NCBI GenBank assembly: GCA_965219515.1 | Contig: OZ244776.1 | Span: 558,001 to 622,000 of the forward strand | DNA from: Ilyomonas sp965219515 | GTDB lineage: Bacteria > Bacteroidota > Bacteroidia > Chitinophagales > Chitinophagaceae | Length of the DNA: 64,000 bases | Direction: 5' to 3' | In this document: one piece after another, positions 18,369 to 27,818 of the stretch | Position numbering within the stretch: position 1 is the stretch's first letter | How the letters are laid out: every line of letters starts with the position of its first letter | The notes under the pieces: model-generated | Databases searched by the model: none | What the model saw: only the letters and a program-made list of their open reading frames with translations | Told to the model about the DNA's origin: nothing | Program-made: the position numbers and the translations under genes

Positions 18369-20510
18369 ATGAAACGTGCTGTTGTTATAATATTTAGCTT
18401 ACTATTTTCAGTTGGTATAAATGCGCAGTCTTGTGACAGTAATTATTTTTCTATTGTCTATTCCTGCTTAGCTAAAGCAACATATACTAAAGCTTTAACT
18501 ACTCCGCAAAATGGTGTAGTTACTATTGGCAATCTTTTTTATCCGCGTGGCTGGATGACGAAGATGACGAACCAAGGAAACATTATATGGAGTAACAGCT
18601 ACAACGCCGATTTTGAAGGTAACGGCGAACACACATTCAACACACTGGAATTAATTGACATAGCCCCTTCATCTACTACTTCTTATATTGTAGGAGGAAG
18701 TATTATAAGAGATTGGGATTATATTTTAAATGATCAAAAGATTCCGCCTCCTGTTACCGTTGGAGTAATATCAAATGTAGATCAATCGGGAAATGTAATC
18801 TGGAGCCGGGAATTTATTAGTAAATACAGTGTAAATAATGCAGGGCCTTGGATGTTTTGCACTAATGTATTTACGCTTGCTAACGGAGATATTATCGTCT
18901 ATCTGGCTTTAGATAAATTCACTACCGGAAATAAACGTTCTTATGGTAAAATTGTTTGCTTTACACCGGATGGATCATTTAAGTGGCAAAACAATCTGAA
19001 CACTGGCGATTATGAAGTAAGCGGGCTAACGAGGTATATGCAACGTGCTTTTATGCAAACCAGAAACGGCAACATCATAGTTGCAGATGGTGTATGTAAA
19101 CGAGACTTTGATTATCCAGACTCTCTGATATATAAGTCATACGCTATGCATATTTTCTCATTGAATCCTTCAAATGGAAAAATGGTATGGGAAAGAACTT
19201 ATGAATATCCTAACACAGTACAAAGTGCTTTAACACTATTTAAAGATATTACAGAGTTACCTGACGGGAAATTATCTTTTATCACTGAATTAGGTACCTC
19301 ACAAAGCGGAGTTCCTCCCTATCAGTATTCTCCTGTAAACATGATTACCGATGAGCAAGGACGGCTAATAAAAACAATTTCTTACAGGATACCTGATGGC
19401 ATTTGTATATTAAATGATGTGAAAGTTGAGGATGTTTCCGGCACACGTACTTTGCTTTTTACAAATGCTAATAATAATGCTGCAATACTTGTGCATACAG
19501 ATGATGAAGGAAAGGTGATTTGGAGTAAAGAATATGATAACGCTAGCCAATCAAATGCGCCTAGATGTTTTACCAAAACTAAATATGGATATAATATTTT
19601 CTTTAGTGATAACAGTTTTGGTTCTTATCAGACTCAGGTAATTATAACGGACGCTGCTGGCAATGCGGCGTGCGCAGAAACTGAAATACAAGTTACATCA
19701 GAGGAAATGAAATGGTCATATATCGCTGATATGGTTCACACAAATGGCAATGATGATTATGATGATTTTGTTATATCGCCATTTGCAATAATCGCTAATA
19801 ATTTTTTACCTGATAAGACAATAGATTGTCAAAAATTTACACCTTGTTGTGTTGATCACATAGATACGATTACTGTTAAAACGGTTTCAATATGTGAAGG
19901 AGATAGTTACCTTTTGCCAGACAACCGGACTATTACAAAAACCGGCCGTTATGATGTTTCTTTTACGACTCCGTATGGATGTGACAGTACTTTTTTCATC
20001 AATGCGAAATCTTATAAAAAGCCTTCTGATTTGCTGCCAGTTTCAGATACTTGCTTGGGCAGCAATGATTCTGTTATTATTAATGCAACCAAAGGATTTG
20101 ACACGTATAAATGGATGAATATCATTTCTGATAAACCTTTTTACAAAGTAACTACCGAAGGAACCTATCACTTACGAATCGATAACTATTGCGGCTCAAA
20201 AACAGATACATTTCAAGTATATAAGCAATGCGATTATCCGATTTATATGCCTTCGGCTTTTACACCTAATAACGATCAGTTAAATGATATCTTCAAAGTG
20301 CCTGAGCAGAATAAGAATCGTTTTGTATCACTAAAAATTTACAATAGGTTTGGTCAGCTTGTTTTTAGTAGTTTCAACAAAAAAATTGGATGGGACGGCA
20401 ACATAAACAATTTTCCTGCGGATACCGGCTCTTATATTTATCTTTTAGAAATGAAAGGGATAACCGGCAGGCCAGTTTCACAAAAAGGAAATATTACATT
20501 GATCAGATAA
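18369..20510 (+). CDS. Secreted protein with T9SS type-B (gliding-associated) C-terminal domain
   Basis: The 713-residue protein has a signal peptide (MKRAVVIIFSLLFSVGINAQ), a long region with beta-propeller-like repeats (for example GNIIWSNSY, GNVIWSREF, GKVIWSKEY, residues about 50-450), a cysteine-containing segment, and a C-terminal CHU_C domain beginning PIYMPSAFTPNNDQLNDIF and ending GNITLIR. That domain is the type-B signal for export by the type IX system. The start at 18369 avoids an unlikely N-terminal extension. Its role on the cell surface is unknown. Confidence 0.88.
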   Translation: MKRAVVIIFSLLFSVGINAQSCDSNYFSIVYSCLAKATYTKALTTPQNGVVTIGNLFYPRGWMTKMTNQGNIIWSNSYNADFEGNGEHTFNTLELIDIAPSSTTSYIVGGSIIRDWDYILNDQKIPPPVTVGVISNVDQSGNVIWSREFISKYSVNNAGPWMFCTNVFTLANGDIIVYLALDKFTTGNKRSYGKIVCFTPDGSFKWQNNLNTGDYEVSGLTRYMQRAFMQTRNGNIIVADGVCKRDFDYPDSLIYKSYAMHIFSLNPSNGKMVWERTYEYPNTVQSALTLFKDITELPDGKLSFITELGTSQSGVPPYQYSPVNMITDEQGRLIKTISYRIPDGICILNDVKVEDVSGTRTLLFTNANNNAAILVHTDDEGKVIWSKEYDNASQSNAPRCFTKTKYGYNIFFSDNSFGSYQTQVIITDAAGNAACAETEIQVTSEEMKWSYIADMVHTNGNDDYDDFVISPFAIIANNFLPDKTIDCQKFTPCCVDHIDTITVKTVSICEGDSYLLPDNRTITKTGRYDVSFTTPYGCDSTFFINAKSYKKPSDLLPVSDTCLGSNDSVIINATKGFDTYKWMNIISDKPFYKVTTEGTYHLRIDNYCGSKTDTFQVYKQCDYPIYMPSAFTPNNDQLNDIFKVPEQNKNRFVSLKIYNRFGQLVFSSFNKKIGWDGNINNFPADTGSYIYLLEMKGITGRPVSQKGNITLIR

Positions 20511-20776
20511 CTGCAGCAATTTTTTAAATTGATATCAATCTAAAATAGAATTTAAAACATTGTAGGTATGAACACTCAATTTTAAAAAAGAGTTTATGAA
20601 ATCGCTTATATTGTTAGTTTGTGTGTTGTAAGCGTAAATTCATTTTATAATTTAATAAAAACCTAAAACATCAAATCATAAGATATGATTGCAATAAATT
20701 GTAAGCCATTCGCATTTAATTGAACTTCTTAGAAGTTTCGATTATATATCAGACATCACCAATCGTTTTCTTTAGA
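20511..20776. other. AT-rich intergenic region
   Basis: No credible gene is seen. An 11-codon frame at 20596-20631 (MKSLILLVCVL) resembles a clipped signal peptide and may be the remnant of a lost gene or chance. Confidence 0.4.
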
Positions 20777-23700
20777 ATGAAATTAAATTATCGAGTTATT
20801 ATATTCTTATTATCGTTTTTTTTCCTTTCATGCCATAAGAAATCACAAAAAATACTTTTCCAACTAATGGATAATACCGGCATCAACTTCAACAATAAGG
20901 TAGAAGACGGAAAATTAGAAAACAGCTTTCTCTTTCGCAACTTTTACAATGGCGGCGGCGTAGCCATTGGTGATATTAATAATGATGGCTTAAGCGATGT
21001 TTTTTTTACATCCAACATGGGCGATAATAAGCTGTATCTCAATAAAGGCAACTGGCAGTTTGAAGATATTACAGTCACAACCGGTATGAAGCAGGACAGC
21101 ATGTGGAGCACCGGCGTTGTGATGGTTGACATTAACCACGATGGCTGGCTTGATATTTATGTTTGCAATTCCGGGCATATGAGCACCGGCAACCGCAGAA
21201 ACAAACTGTACATCAACAACCATAACCAAACCTTTACCGAAGAAGCCAAACAATACGGGTTAGATATATCGGCATATACCACGCAGGTTTCATTTTTTGA
21301 TTATGATATGGATGGTGATCTGGATTGTTTTATGATAAATAACAGCCCGATTCCCATCAATCAGCTTGGCTATGCCAACAACCGTGATCTGCCCGAACAG
21401 GAATGGCAGGTCGGCAACTTTTTAAAAGGCGGCGGCGATCATTTGTTTCAAAACAACAACGGTCATTTTACCGAAATAACAAAACAGGCTGGCATTCATG
21501 GTAGCCTTATCTCTTTTGGTTTGGGTGTGTCGGTTGCCGACATCAATAACGATGGCTTTCCCGATGTGTATGTTTCCAACGATTCTTACGAGCGCGATTA
21601 TTTGTACATCAATCAAAAAAACGGAACGTTTAAAGACGAGTTTGAGCAATATATAGAACATACCAGTTTTTCGTCTATGGGCGCAGATGTGGCAGACATT
21701 AACAACGATGGTTATCCCGATATTTTTACAACTGATATGCTGCCCGATAATGATTACCGGGTAAAAACAACCGGCAGCTTCGACAACTATGATGTATATG
21801 ACATTAAGCTAAAACAGGGCTTTTATCAGCAATACATGAAGAATTGTTTACAGCTTAATAACCAAAACGGCAAGTTTTGCGAGGTTGGTAATTACAGCGG
21901 CATTTCGGCAAGCGACTGGAGTTGGGGCGCGCTCATGTTTGATGCAGACAACGATGGTTACAGCGATATTTATATTTGCAATGGTGTGAATCGTGATGTT
22001 ACGGATCTGGATTTTATGGATTTTTTTGCCAATGACATCAATCAGAAAATGGTGCTTACCGGTAAAAAGGAAAGCGTGGATAACATTTTAAAAGAAATTC
22101 CCCGCACACCTTTACTGAATAAAGCGTTTAAAAATAACGGCAATCTTCGGTTTGAAGATGCCGGAGAAAAATGGGGTTTTACGCAGCCGTCGTGGAGTAA
22201 TGGTGCAGCGTATGGCGATCTGGATAACGACGGCGATCTCGATCTTGTGATTAACAATGAGAATGGTCCGGCTTTTTTATACCAAAACAATTCGCGGGAG
22301 CAAAACCAGAACAATTACATTGCTATTTTATTAAAAGAAGACAGCCTGAACACGTTTGCCGTTGGCAGCACCATAAAGCTGTACATCGGCAAAGAAGTCA
22401 TTACACGCGAAGTAATACCCAGCCGCGGCTTTCAAAGCTGTATGGATTACAAGCAAACAATCGGCATTGGTAAAGCAAACACCATTGATTCGATGATCAT
22501 TATCTGGCCCGACAGAACATACAACAAATACAGTCATCCCGCCATTAATAAATTATATACATTATCTAAAAAAGAAACCCAGCCATACTTCTTTCCGCAG
22601 AATCCGGCATCCTCAACCGCTTACTTTAATTACGTAAAATCGGATTTCGATAAACATACAGAAGACGATTATGTTGATTTTTATTATGAACGAAATGTTC
22701 CGGAAATGCTTTCGCGAAAGGGTCCAAAAGCGGCTACCGGAGATGTAAACGGCGATAAGCTGGATGATATTTACATCGGTGGCGCTAACGGCCAGGGCGG
22801 ACGGCTTTACCTGCAAACAAACGATGGAAAATTTATAAAAAAAGAAGAGCCGATTTTTAAGCAGTTTACCGATTTTGAAGATGATGCCGTTTTATTGTTT
22901 GATGCAGATAAAGACGGCGATCTTGATTTGTTTGTCGGCGCAGGTGGTAACAACAGTTTGCCCGGTGTAAGACAAACACAAAACCGCCTGTATCTGAATG
23001 ATGGCAAAGGCAATTTCTCGCTGGCTTCGCCCAACATGCCGCCCAATGCTGGTAATATCAGTGTAGCCATTGCCAACGATTTTGACGGCGACGGCGATCT
23101 GGATTTGTTTGTTGGCGGTCGCAACGTGCCGCAGAACTATGGACTTACACCCGAAAGTTACATTTACCTGAACGATGGTGCTGGTCATTTTATAGATATT
23201 GCCAAAGCAAATCATTCCGATATATCTGATATCGGAATGGTAACCGGAGCGGTGTGGGCAGATGTAACCGGCGACAAACGGAAAGAGCTTGTTGTAACCG
23301 GCGAGTGGATGGCGCCGCGCATATTTAGTTACAATGGCAAAAACTTTACGGAACTGAAAACCAATTTGAATGGTTTATATGGTTTGTGGCAAACGGTTGC
23401 GGCGGCTGATATAAACGGCGATGGAAAGCAGGATTTGTTGCTTGGCAACATTGGCGAGAACTTTTACCTGCATCCCGATTCTTTGCATCCGGTGAAATTG
23501 TTTATCAACGATTTTAATCAAAACGGAAATGTTGATAAAATTCTTACTTATACGGTTGAGGGAAAAGATCTGCCGGTATTTATGAAGCGCGATCTGCAGG
23601 ATCAGATTCCCGTTATCAAAAAGCAAAACCTGCGGCACGATGCGTATGCGAAAAAAACAATACAGGAGTTGTTTTCGCAAGATTTGATCGGAAAATCTAT

Positions 23701-24118
23701 GATTAAGCAATTTAATTATTGCAGTTCTATCATTGCCATCAATAAAGGAAACGGGCAATTTGAAGTAGAGAAAATGCCTGCCACAACACAACTCTCATCG
23801 GTAAATGCCATACATTGTATGGATGTAAACGGCGATGGTTTTACTGATGCTGTTTTAGGCGGCAATCTATATGAATTTTTGCCGCAGTTCGAGCGGCTCG
23901 ATGCAAGCTACGGCGATGTGTTACTCAACAACGGAAAAGGAAAGCTATCACTTGCTTCGCAGAAAAAAACGGGTTTGCAGGTTCAGGGTGAAGTGCGCGA
24001 TATTGCTGAACTAAAGGATAAGAACAATAGTAGCAGCCTGCTTTTCTTATTAAATAACGATTTTCCTGTCCTGTATCGTTTGCATCAGTCTTTCGCCAAT
24101 GCAAAGCCAGTAAAATAA
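20777..24118 (+). CDS. Large FG-GAP/VCBS-repeat lipoprotein with ASPIC/UnbV domain
   Basis: The 1,113-residue protein starts with a lipoprotein signal (FLLSFFFLSC, Cys near residue 19). It then carries many FG-GAP/VCBS units with calcium-binding loops such as DINNDGLSD, DINHDGWLDIY, DYDMDGDLDCF, DLDNDGDLDLV and DFDGDGDLDLFVGG, and a central ASPIC/UnbV segment around GSTIKLYIGKEVITREV. Such proteins form surface beta-propellers in Bacteroidota and often lie near SusCD genes. The start at 20777 was taken at the signal peptide. The ligand is unknown. Confidence 0.9.
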   Translation: MKLNYRVIIFLLSFFFLSCHKKSQKILFQLMDNTGINFNNKVEDGKLENSFLFRNFYNGGGVAIGDINNDGLSDVFFTSNMGDNKLYLNKGNWQFEDITVTTGMKQDSMWSTGVVMVDINHDGWLDIYVCNSGHMSTGNRRNKLYINNHNQTFTEEAKQYGLDISAYTTQVSFFDYDMDGDLDCFMINNSPIPINQLGYANNRDLPEQEWQVGNFLKGGGDHLFQNNNGHFTEITKQAGIHGSLISFGLGVSVADINNDGFPDVYVSNDSYERDYLYINQKNGTFKDEFEQYIEHTSFSSMGADVADINNDGYPDIFTTDMLPDNDYRVKTTGSFDNYDVYDIKLKQGFYQQYMKNCLQLNNQNGKFCEVGNYSGISASDWSWGALMFDADNDGYSDIYICNGVNRDVTDLDFMDFFANDINQKMVLTGKKESVDNILKEIPRTPLLNKAFKNNGNLRFEDAGEKWGFTQPSWSNGAAYGDLDNDGDLDLVINNENGPAFLYQNNSREQNQNNYIAILLKEDSLNTFAVGSTIKLYIGKEVITREVIPSRGFQSCMDYKQTIGIGKANTIDSMIIIWPDRTYNKYSHPAINKLYTLSKKETQPYFFPQNPASSTAYFNYVKSDFDKHTEDDYVDFYYERNVPEMLSRKGPKAATGDVNGDKLDDIYIGGANGQGGRLYLQTNDGKFIKKEEPIFKQFTDFEDDAVLLFDADKDGDLDLFVGAGGNNSLPGVRQTQNRLYLNDGKGNFSLASPNMPPNAGNISVAIANDFDGDGDLDLFVGGRNVPQNYGLTPESYIYLNDGAGHFIDIAKANHSDISDIGMVTGAVWADVTGDKRKELVVTGEWMAPRIFSYNGKNFTELKTNLNGLYGLWQTVAAADINGDGKQDLLLGNIGENFYLHPDSLHPVKLFINDFNQNGNVDKILTYTVEGKDLPVFMKRDLQDQIPVIKKQNLRHDAYAKKTIQELFSQDLIGKSMIKQFNYCSSIIAINKGNGQFEVEKMPATTQLSSVNAIHCMDVNGDGFTDAVLGGNLYEFLPQFERLDASYGDVLLNNGKGKLSLASQKKTGLQVQGEVRDIAELKDKNNSSSLLFLLNNDFPVLYRLHQSFANAKPVK

Positions 24119-24152
24119 AATGTCTGATTCCCGGGTCATTTTCAAAAACAGC

Positions 24153-25106
24153 TTACATTACCGGAAAATATAGCTTTGTTACCCACTTGCTCGTATCGCT
24201 TTCTTTACTTCTGTCTGTTATCAGGTACATAAAAGGAATGGCCATCGAAGTGCGCCTGTAATCCTGAAAATACTGCTGCATTTCGCCATAAGCGTGGCTT
24301 ACCGTCGCATTGCCTCCGGTTACTGTGGTTGTTAAAAAACGGCCGGGTATCATTCTTTTATATGTGATATCTCCGCTTTCTTTCAACAGTTTATTTATTG
24401 GCAATGCAGTCATTAGCGCGTACTCATTTTTGCCAAGCTCAGTAACATTAAACATGGGAAAACCGGTTTGCGAAGCGTCGTTTTGCCTGGCATATTCTTC
24501 CAGTTTGGTTAGAGAAGAGTAAATATCATTTGTTGACGGATAGTTTGTTGTAATTTTTTTTGTGCTTACCAGTAATGTATCGTTTGTAGAAGTTTGCGTA
24601 ATGGTTAAACCATAAACATTTTCGTCTTTAGCCAAAAAAATTTTTATGCCCTTCAAAACGGATGTCATGTTTTCTTTTAGGTGAACGGCATTCCTATATT
24701 GTTGAAATCGGATGAAAGGGTTGTATGATGTTTTGATATCATAACTCCATTGTAAAGCGATCGAATCTTGCCGAAGCGATAAAATCAACAACCTGCTGTT
24801 GATTTGATTTTCCCTTTCCGAAATTGATATCAAGAGGCTGTTCTGTAAAAGTTTTGCAACCCGAAATGTATCATTATCATGCAAAAACAAATCATCATTT
24901 GTAAAAGCAGGCGTTGGGGTTAAAACAGTTTTTCCCTGCCAGAATTTTTTCCAGTATTTTTTTTCGGTTAATACACGGTTGGTACCTGTCGTCGAGCCTC
25001 TGAATACTGCAACATTACTTACAGTAAGATTTGAGGGAATAAATGCATATACACCGGCAATGGCTAAAATCAATAAAAGCAAAGCAACAGCAATCAGTTT
25101 TTTCAT
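24153..25106 (-). CDS. Membrane-anchored hypothetical protein
   Basis: The 317-residue product has one N-terminal hydrophobic segment (KKLIAVALLLLILAIAGVYAF) and a soluble remainder of mixed helix and strand. Its paired halves vaguely recall SRPBCC/GyrI-like effector-binding proteins of Bacteroidota, with a segment IPFMYLITDRSKESDTSKW near the end. No motif is diagnostic. It is convergent with the FG-GAP lipoprotein gene, and nothing in the context suggests a function. Confidence 0.65.
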   Translation of the reverse strand: MKKLIAVALLLLILAIAGVYAFIPSNLTVSNVAVFRGSTTGTNRVLTEKKYWKKFWQGKTVLTPTPAFTNDDLFLHDNDTFRVAKLLQNSLLISISERENQINSRLLILSLRQDSIALQWSYDIKTSYNPFIRFQQYRNAVHLKENMTSVLKGIKIFLAKDENVYGLTITQTSTNDTLLVSTKKITTNYPSTNDIYSSLTKLEEYARQNDASQTGFPMFNVTELGKNEYALMTALPINKLLKESGDITYKRMIPGRFLTTTVTGGNATVSHAYGEMQQYFQDYRRTSMAIPFMYLITDRSKESDTSKWVTKLYFPVM

Positions 25107-25403
25107 GAAGACAGAAACAAATTTAAATGGTAAACAGGCAGTATGAAATTTCTATAAAAGACAGCCTTTGCAAACATAGAGATAGCAATCTTAAATGTCC
25201 TCATAAAACTTTTTATAAAAAAGAGAGGTTTTGAAGATGATTTTTATAAAGTAGAAAAAATGAATAGCAATAAAAATTATATGAATAAATATTAAAATTT
25301 ACACAAAAAAATTAATCAAATCTGAATAACTTAATCGGATTATAATTTTTTTCGTCTTTATGTTTTTATAATTTTATTCTGTATCAAACCAAAGTTACCT
25401 GTT

Positions 25404-25703
25404 ATGAAAAAATTTATCGTCTCCTTCGGCTACAATGGATTTTCTTTTAATGCAAAAGTGTTTATTCGCAGGCAGGGCAATACCATTGTTTATTCTACAC
25501 AGCTTGTAGAAGATTATCTGGGTTATATGTTCAACAACAAAGATCTCATCTTTGCCAAAGAAAGCAACGGCTACAAAATGCTTCTCTTTTCAGGCGCTAC
25601 GCGCAACAACAAGCAAACTTTTACTGTTCTCGACTGGCATATAAAAAGCGAATATGTTGATAAAGCAGAATCGCTCCACGAAAAAACATTCAGCATGTCC
25701 TGA
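25404..25703 (+). CDS. Hypothetical protein, 99 residues
   Basis: A small soluble protein without a signal peptide or known motif. The composition is normal, rich in Lys, Phe and Asn, with predicted beta segments such as NTIVYSTQLVEDYLGYMF. It stands alone, after nearly 300 bases of AT-rich DNA and before the short-ORF region at 25.8 kb. Confidence 0.55.
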   Translation: MKKFIVSFGYNGFSFNAKVFIRRQGNTIVYSTQLVEDYLGYMFNNKDLIFAKESNGYKMLLFSGATRNNKQTFTVLDWHIKSEYVDKAESLHEKTFSMS

Positions 25704-25805
25704 ACTTAAAAATCAAAACAAAAAATATCATGTTCAGGCGTTAAAAAAGCATTAATCAATACAAAGAAGAAAAACAATTTTCTATCTTTATCGCTCATCA
25801 AAAAA

Positions 25806-25865
25806 AAGGAGGTATTCATGCAATCTACAGATAGTTCATGGACGCCTTCGGTTAGTATCGCCTAA
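25806..25865 (+). CDS. Candidate 15-residue ORF with an unusually strong Shine-Dalgarno site
   Basis: AAGGAGGT at 25806-25813 precedes an ATG at 25818 by four bases. The frame encodes MQSTDSSWTPSVSIA and stops at 25863-25865. Bacteroidota rarely use strong Shine-Dalgarno sites, and the genes around it have A-rich leaders instead. The end of the frame overlaps a 7-bp hairpin (25849-25855 with 25862-25868). It could be a tiny peptide, a leader peptide or chance. No family is recognised. Confidence 0.35.
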   Translation, partial: KEVFMQSTDSSWTPSVSIA

Positions 25866-25890
25866 CCGGGCTTCTCCAAAAAATAATCTG

Positions 25891-25939
25891 CCCCGCAACG
25901 CGGGGATTGCCACTGCGCTACAATGCAGTGGCTTTTTTT
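25891..25939. terminator. Two adjacent hairpins forming convergent terminators
   Basis: Hairpin one has a 6-bp GC stem (25891-25896 with 25900-25905). Read on the minus strand it is followed by a T-rich run and could end the GSCFA transcript. Hairpin two has an 8-bp stem (25909-25916 with 25925-25932) followed by seven T on the plus strand and could end the short-ORF transcript. Confidence 0.8.
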
Positions 25940-26936
25940 ATGATGAGAAATAAGCCAATTCATCGCTAAAATCGAGATGCGGATATTGTTTTTGCAGTTG
26001 TTCAGCTTTTGCAGCATGTGAAGACAGAAACTGTTTATGCTGCTGCGAGGCAACGTTGAAAGGCTTATGATTTTTTGCAATTGTTAGCTTTCTTATTTCT
26101 TCTGACAATTTTTTTGCCTGCGGCTCTATGCAATATTCAAAAAACTGTTCCAGCACAAACTGCGTTCCGGCGTAGTTTGGATGCGCCATATCAATATCGT
26201 AAAAACGATAATCGCGCAACACATCAATCACTATTTCGTAAGATGGGAAATAATACAGTTTTTCAAACTTATTTACCAGGTGATGAACCGCTTCTATCAA
26301 CCGGGCTTTACTGCGGTTGTTTTCTATCACACCATCCCGCAGATGACGAACAGGGCTTACCGTAAACATAATTTTAAGTTTCGGGTTAAAACGAAACAAA
26401 CGAAACAAAGTGCCGTCAAGCGCGGTAATGGTTTCTTCAATGGTGCAAAGATGCTTGTGAAAAATTTTTGCCGGCGCTTTATGACAGTTGGTTACATATT
26501 TGTTTTCGTCTGCCTGAAGCATATCGTCGCTATACGCAAAACGATAGGCAAACGAAGAACCCAGCGTAATGATAAGCCAGTCGGCAGTTTGTAAAAATAA
26601 ATGCGCCTGCTGCTGCGATTGATTAATATTTAATAAAACCTTGTTTTTGTCGGGATGAGAAAAACGGCTGTGGTGCTGCCAGCTATGCCAGGCTTCGTTC
26701 AGGTAAAGTAAATCATCTTCTTTATATGTTTTGTTTTCAATATAAGAAACGATACTTCTGCAAACGCTCAGCGGATCAAACAAAATCCCATTCGGGTTTT
26801 GAAGCACAGAAAATTTTACCTCAGACAAATAATTGCCGATATGTTCTGTAAAGCAGGAACCCATCAGAAGCAGATTATCATAATAGGTAACGGGCGGCTT
26901 TATGTGTTGAATTTGTATCGGTATCTGAAACTGCAT
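25938..26936 (-). CDS. GSCFA-domain protein
   Basis: The 332-residue protein carries the family motif GSCFTEHIG at about residue 27 and other SGNH/GDSL-like features (LIITLGSSFAYRF near 125 and DMAHPNYAGTQFVLEQF near 255). The GSCFA family is widespread in Bacteroidota and looks like a hydrolase or esterase fold, but the substrate is not known. It lies directly after the HMG-CoA lyase gene (0 bases between) and is probably co-transcribed with it. Confidence 0.88.
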   Translation of the reverse strand: MQFQIPIQIQHIKPPVTYYDNLLLMGSCFTEHIGNYLSEVKFSVLQNPNGILFDPLSVCRSIVSYIENKTYKEDDLLYLNEAWHSWQHHSRFSHPDKNKVLLNINQSQQQAHLFLQTADWLIITLGSSFAYRFAYSDDMLQADENKYVTNCHKAPAKIFHKHLCTIEETITALDGTLFRLFRFNPKLKIMFTVSPVRHLRDGVIENNRSKARLIEAVHHLVNKFEKLYYFPSYEIVIDVLRDYRFYDIDMAHPNYAGTQFVLEQFFEYCIEPQAKKLSEEIRKLTIAKNHKPFNVASQQHKQFLSSHAAKAEQLQKQYPHLDFSDELAYFSS

Positions 26937-27818
26937 CTATCCAAAAATTTTTTCTGCTGCCATAATGCTTTGGTTAAGGTTATCGGGATTAACGGGCGCT
27001 TGAAAGCCAAGACTTTCCAAGTATGCAATCATCAGTTCGGTTGGCATATTTCCCACCAGTTCATCCTGCGCCATCGGGCAACCGCCAATCCCTTTTATGG
27101 CACCGTCAAACCGTCTGCAACCTGCATCCACAGCGGTTTTCAGTTTCTCTTTATAATTTGTCAGCGTTGTATGCAGGTGAGCACCGAATGTGATTTGCGG
27201 ATAGGTTGGTATTAATGTTGAAAATGCGTTTTCAATTTGTTGCGGCGTGGCTATGCCAACCGTATCCGAAACGGAGAGAATGCTGATTTTTTTTTCTGCC
27301 ATGATGTTGGCGAAATCAAGTAATATTTCTTCGTTGTATTCATCACCGTATGGATTGCCAAAGCCCATACTCAGATAAAGTACCAGCGTTTTATTATGCC
27401 TGATGCAAAGTTCCTGTATGGCATTAACCGTTTGCAAACTATCTGCTATGGTAGCATTTGTATTTCGCAACTGAAAGGTTGGCGAGATGGAAAACGGAAA
27501 ACCGAGATATGAGATTTGCTTATAGGTAACGGCTTCTGCCGCACCGCGTACATTGGCAACAATCGTAAGCAGCTTTGTGCCTGAATCGTGTAGCGTAAGT
27601 CTTGCTAAAACTTCTTTTGTATCGCTCATTTGCGGTATCGCCTTCGGCGAAACAAAACTGCCAAAATCAATGGTGTTAAAACCAACCTGAAGCAATTGAT
27701 TGATGTAACCGGCTTTTACGTCTGTGGGTATAAAATGCGGCCATCCCTGCATGGCATCGCGCGGGCATTCAATAATTTGCAACGCTTTGGCTTTATCTTT
27801 TTTTGTTTCATTTTGCAT
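26937..27818 (-). CDS. Hydroxymethylglutaryl-CoA lyase
   Basis: This TIM-barrel enzyme splits HMG-CoA into acetyl-CoA and acetoacetate in leucine or ketone-body metabolism. The 293-residue product has the N-terminal IIECPRDAMQGW motif, the metal-binding FGAHLHTTLTN and the active-site loop IGGCPMAQDELVGN with the catalytic Cys. Length and motifs fit the HMGL family. It overlaps rlmB by 11 bases and adjoins the GSCFA gene. Confidence 0.93.
   Translation of the reverse strand: MQNETKKDKAKALQIIECPRDAMQGWPHFIPTDVKAGYINQLLQVGFNTIDFGSFVSPKAIPQMSDTKEVLARLTLHDSGTKLLTIVANVRGAAEAVTYKQISYLGFPFSISPTFQLRNTNATIADSLQTVNAIQELCIRHNKTLVLYLSMGFGNPYGDEYNEEILLDFANIMAEKKISILSVSDTVGIATPQQIENAFSTLIPTYPQITFGAHLHTTLTNYKEKLKTAVDAGCRRFDGAIKGIGGCPMAQDELVGNMPTELMIAYLESLGFQAPVNPDNLNQSIMAAEKIFG

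Noticed and set aside
20596..20631. 11-codon ORF resembling a signal peptide
   Set aside because: Too short and without any following domain; not listed as a gene.
25699..25738. 7-bp inverted repeat after the 99-residue hypothetical gene
   Set aside because: The stem is short, the loop is 26 bases and there is no T tract, so it was not called a terminator.
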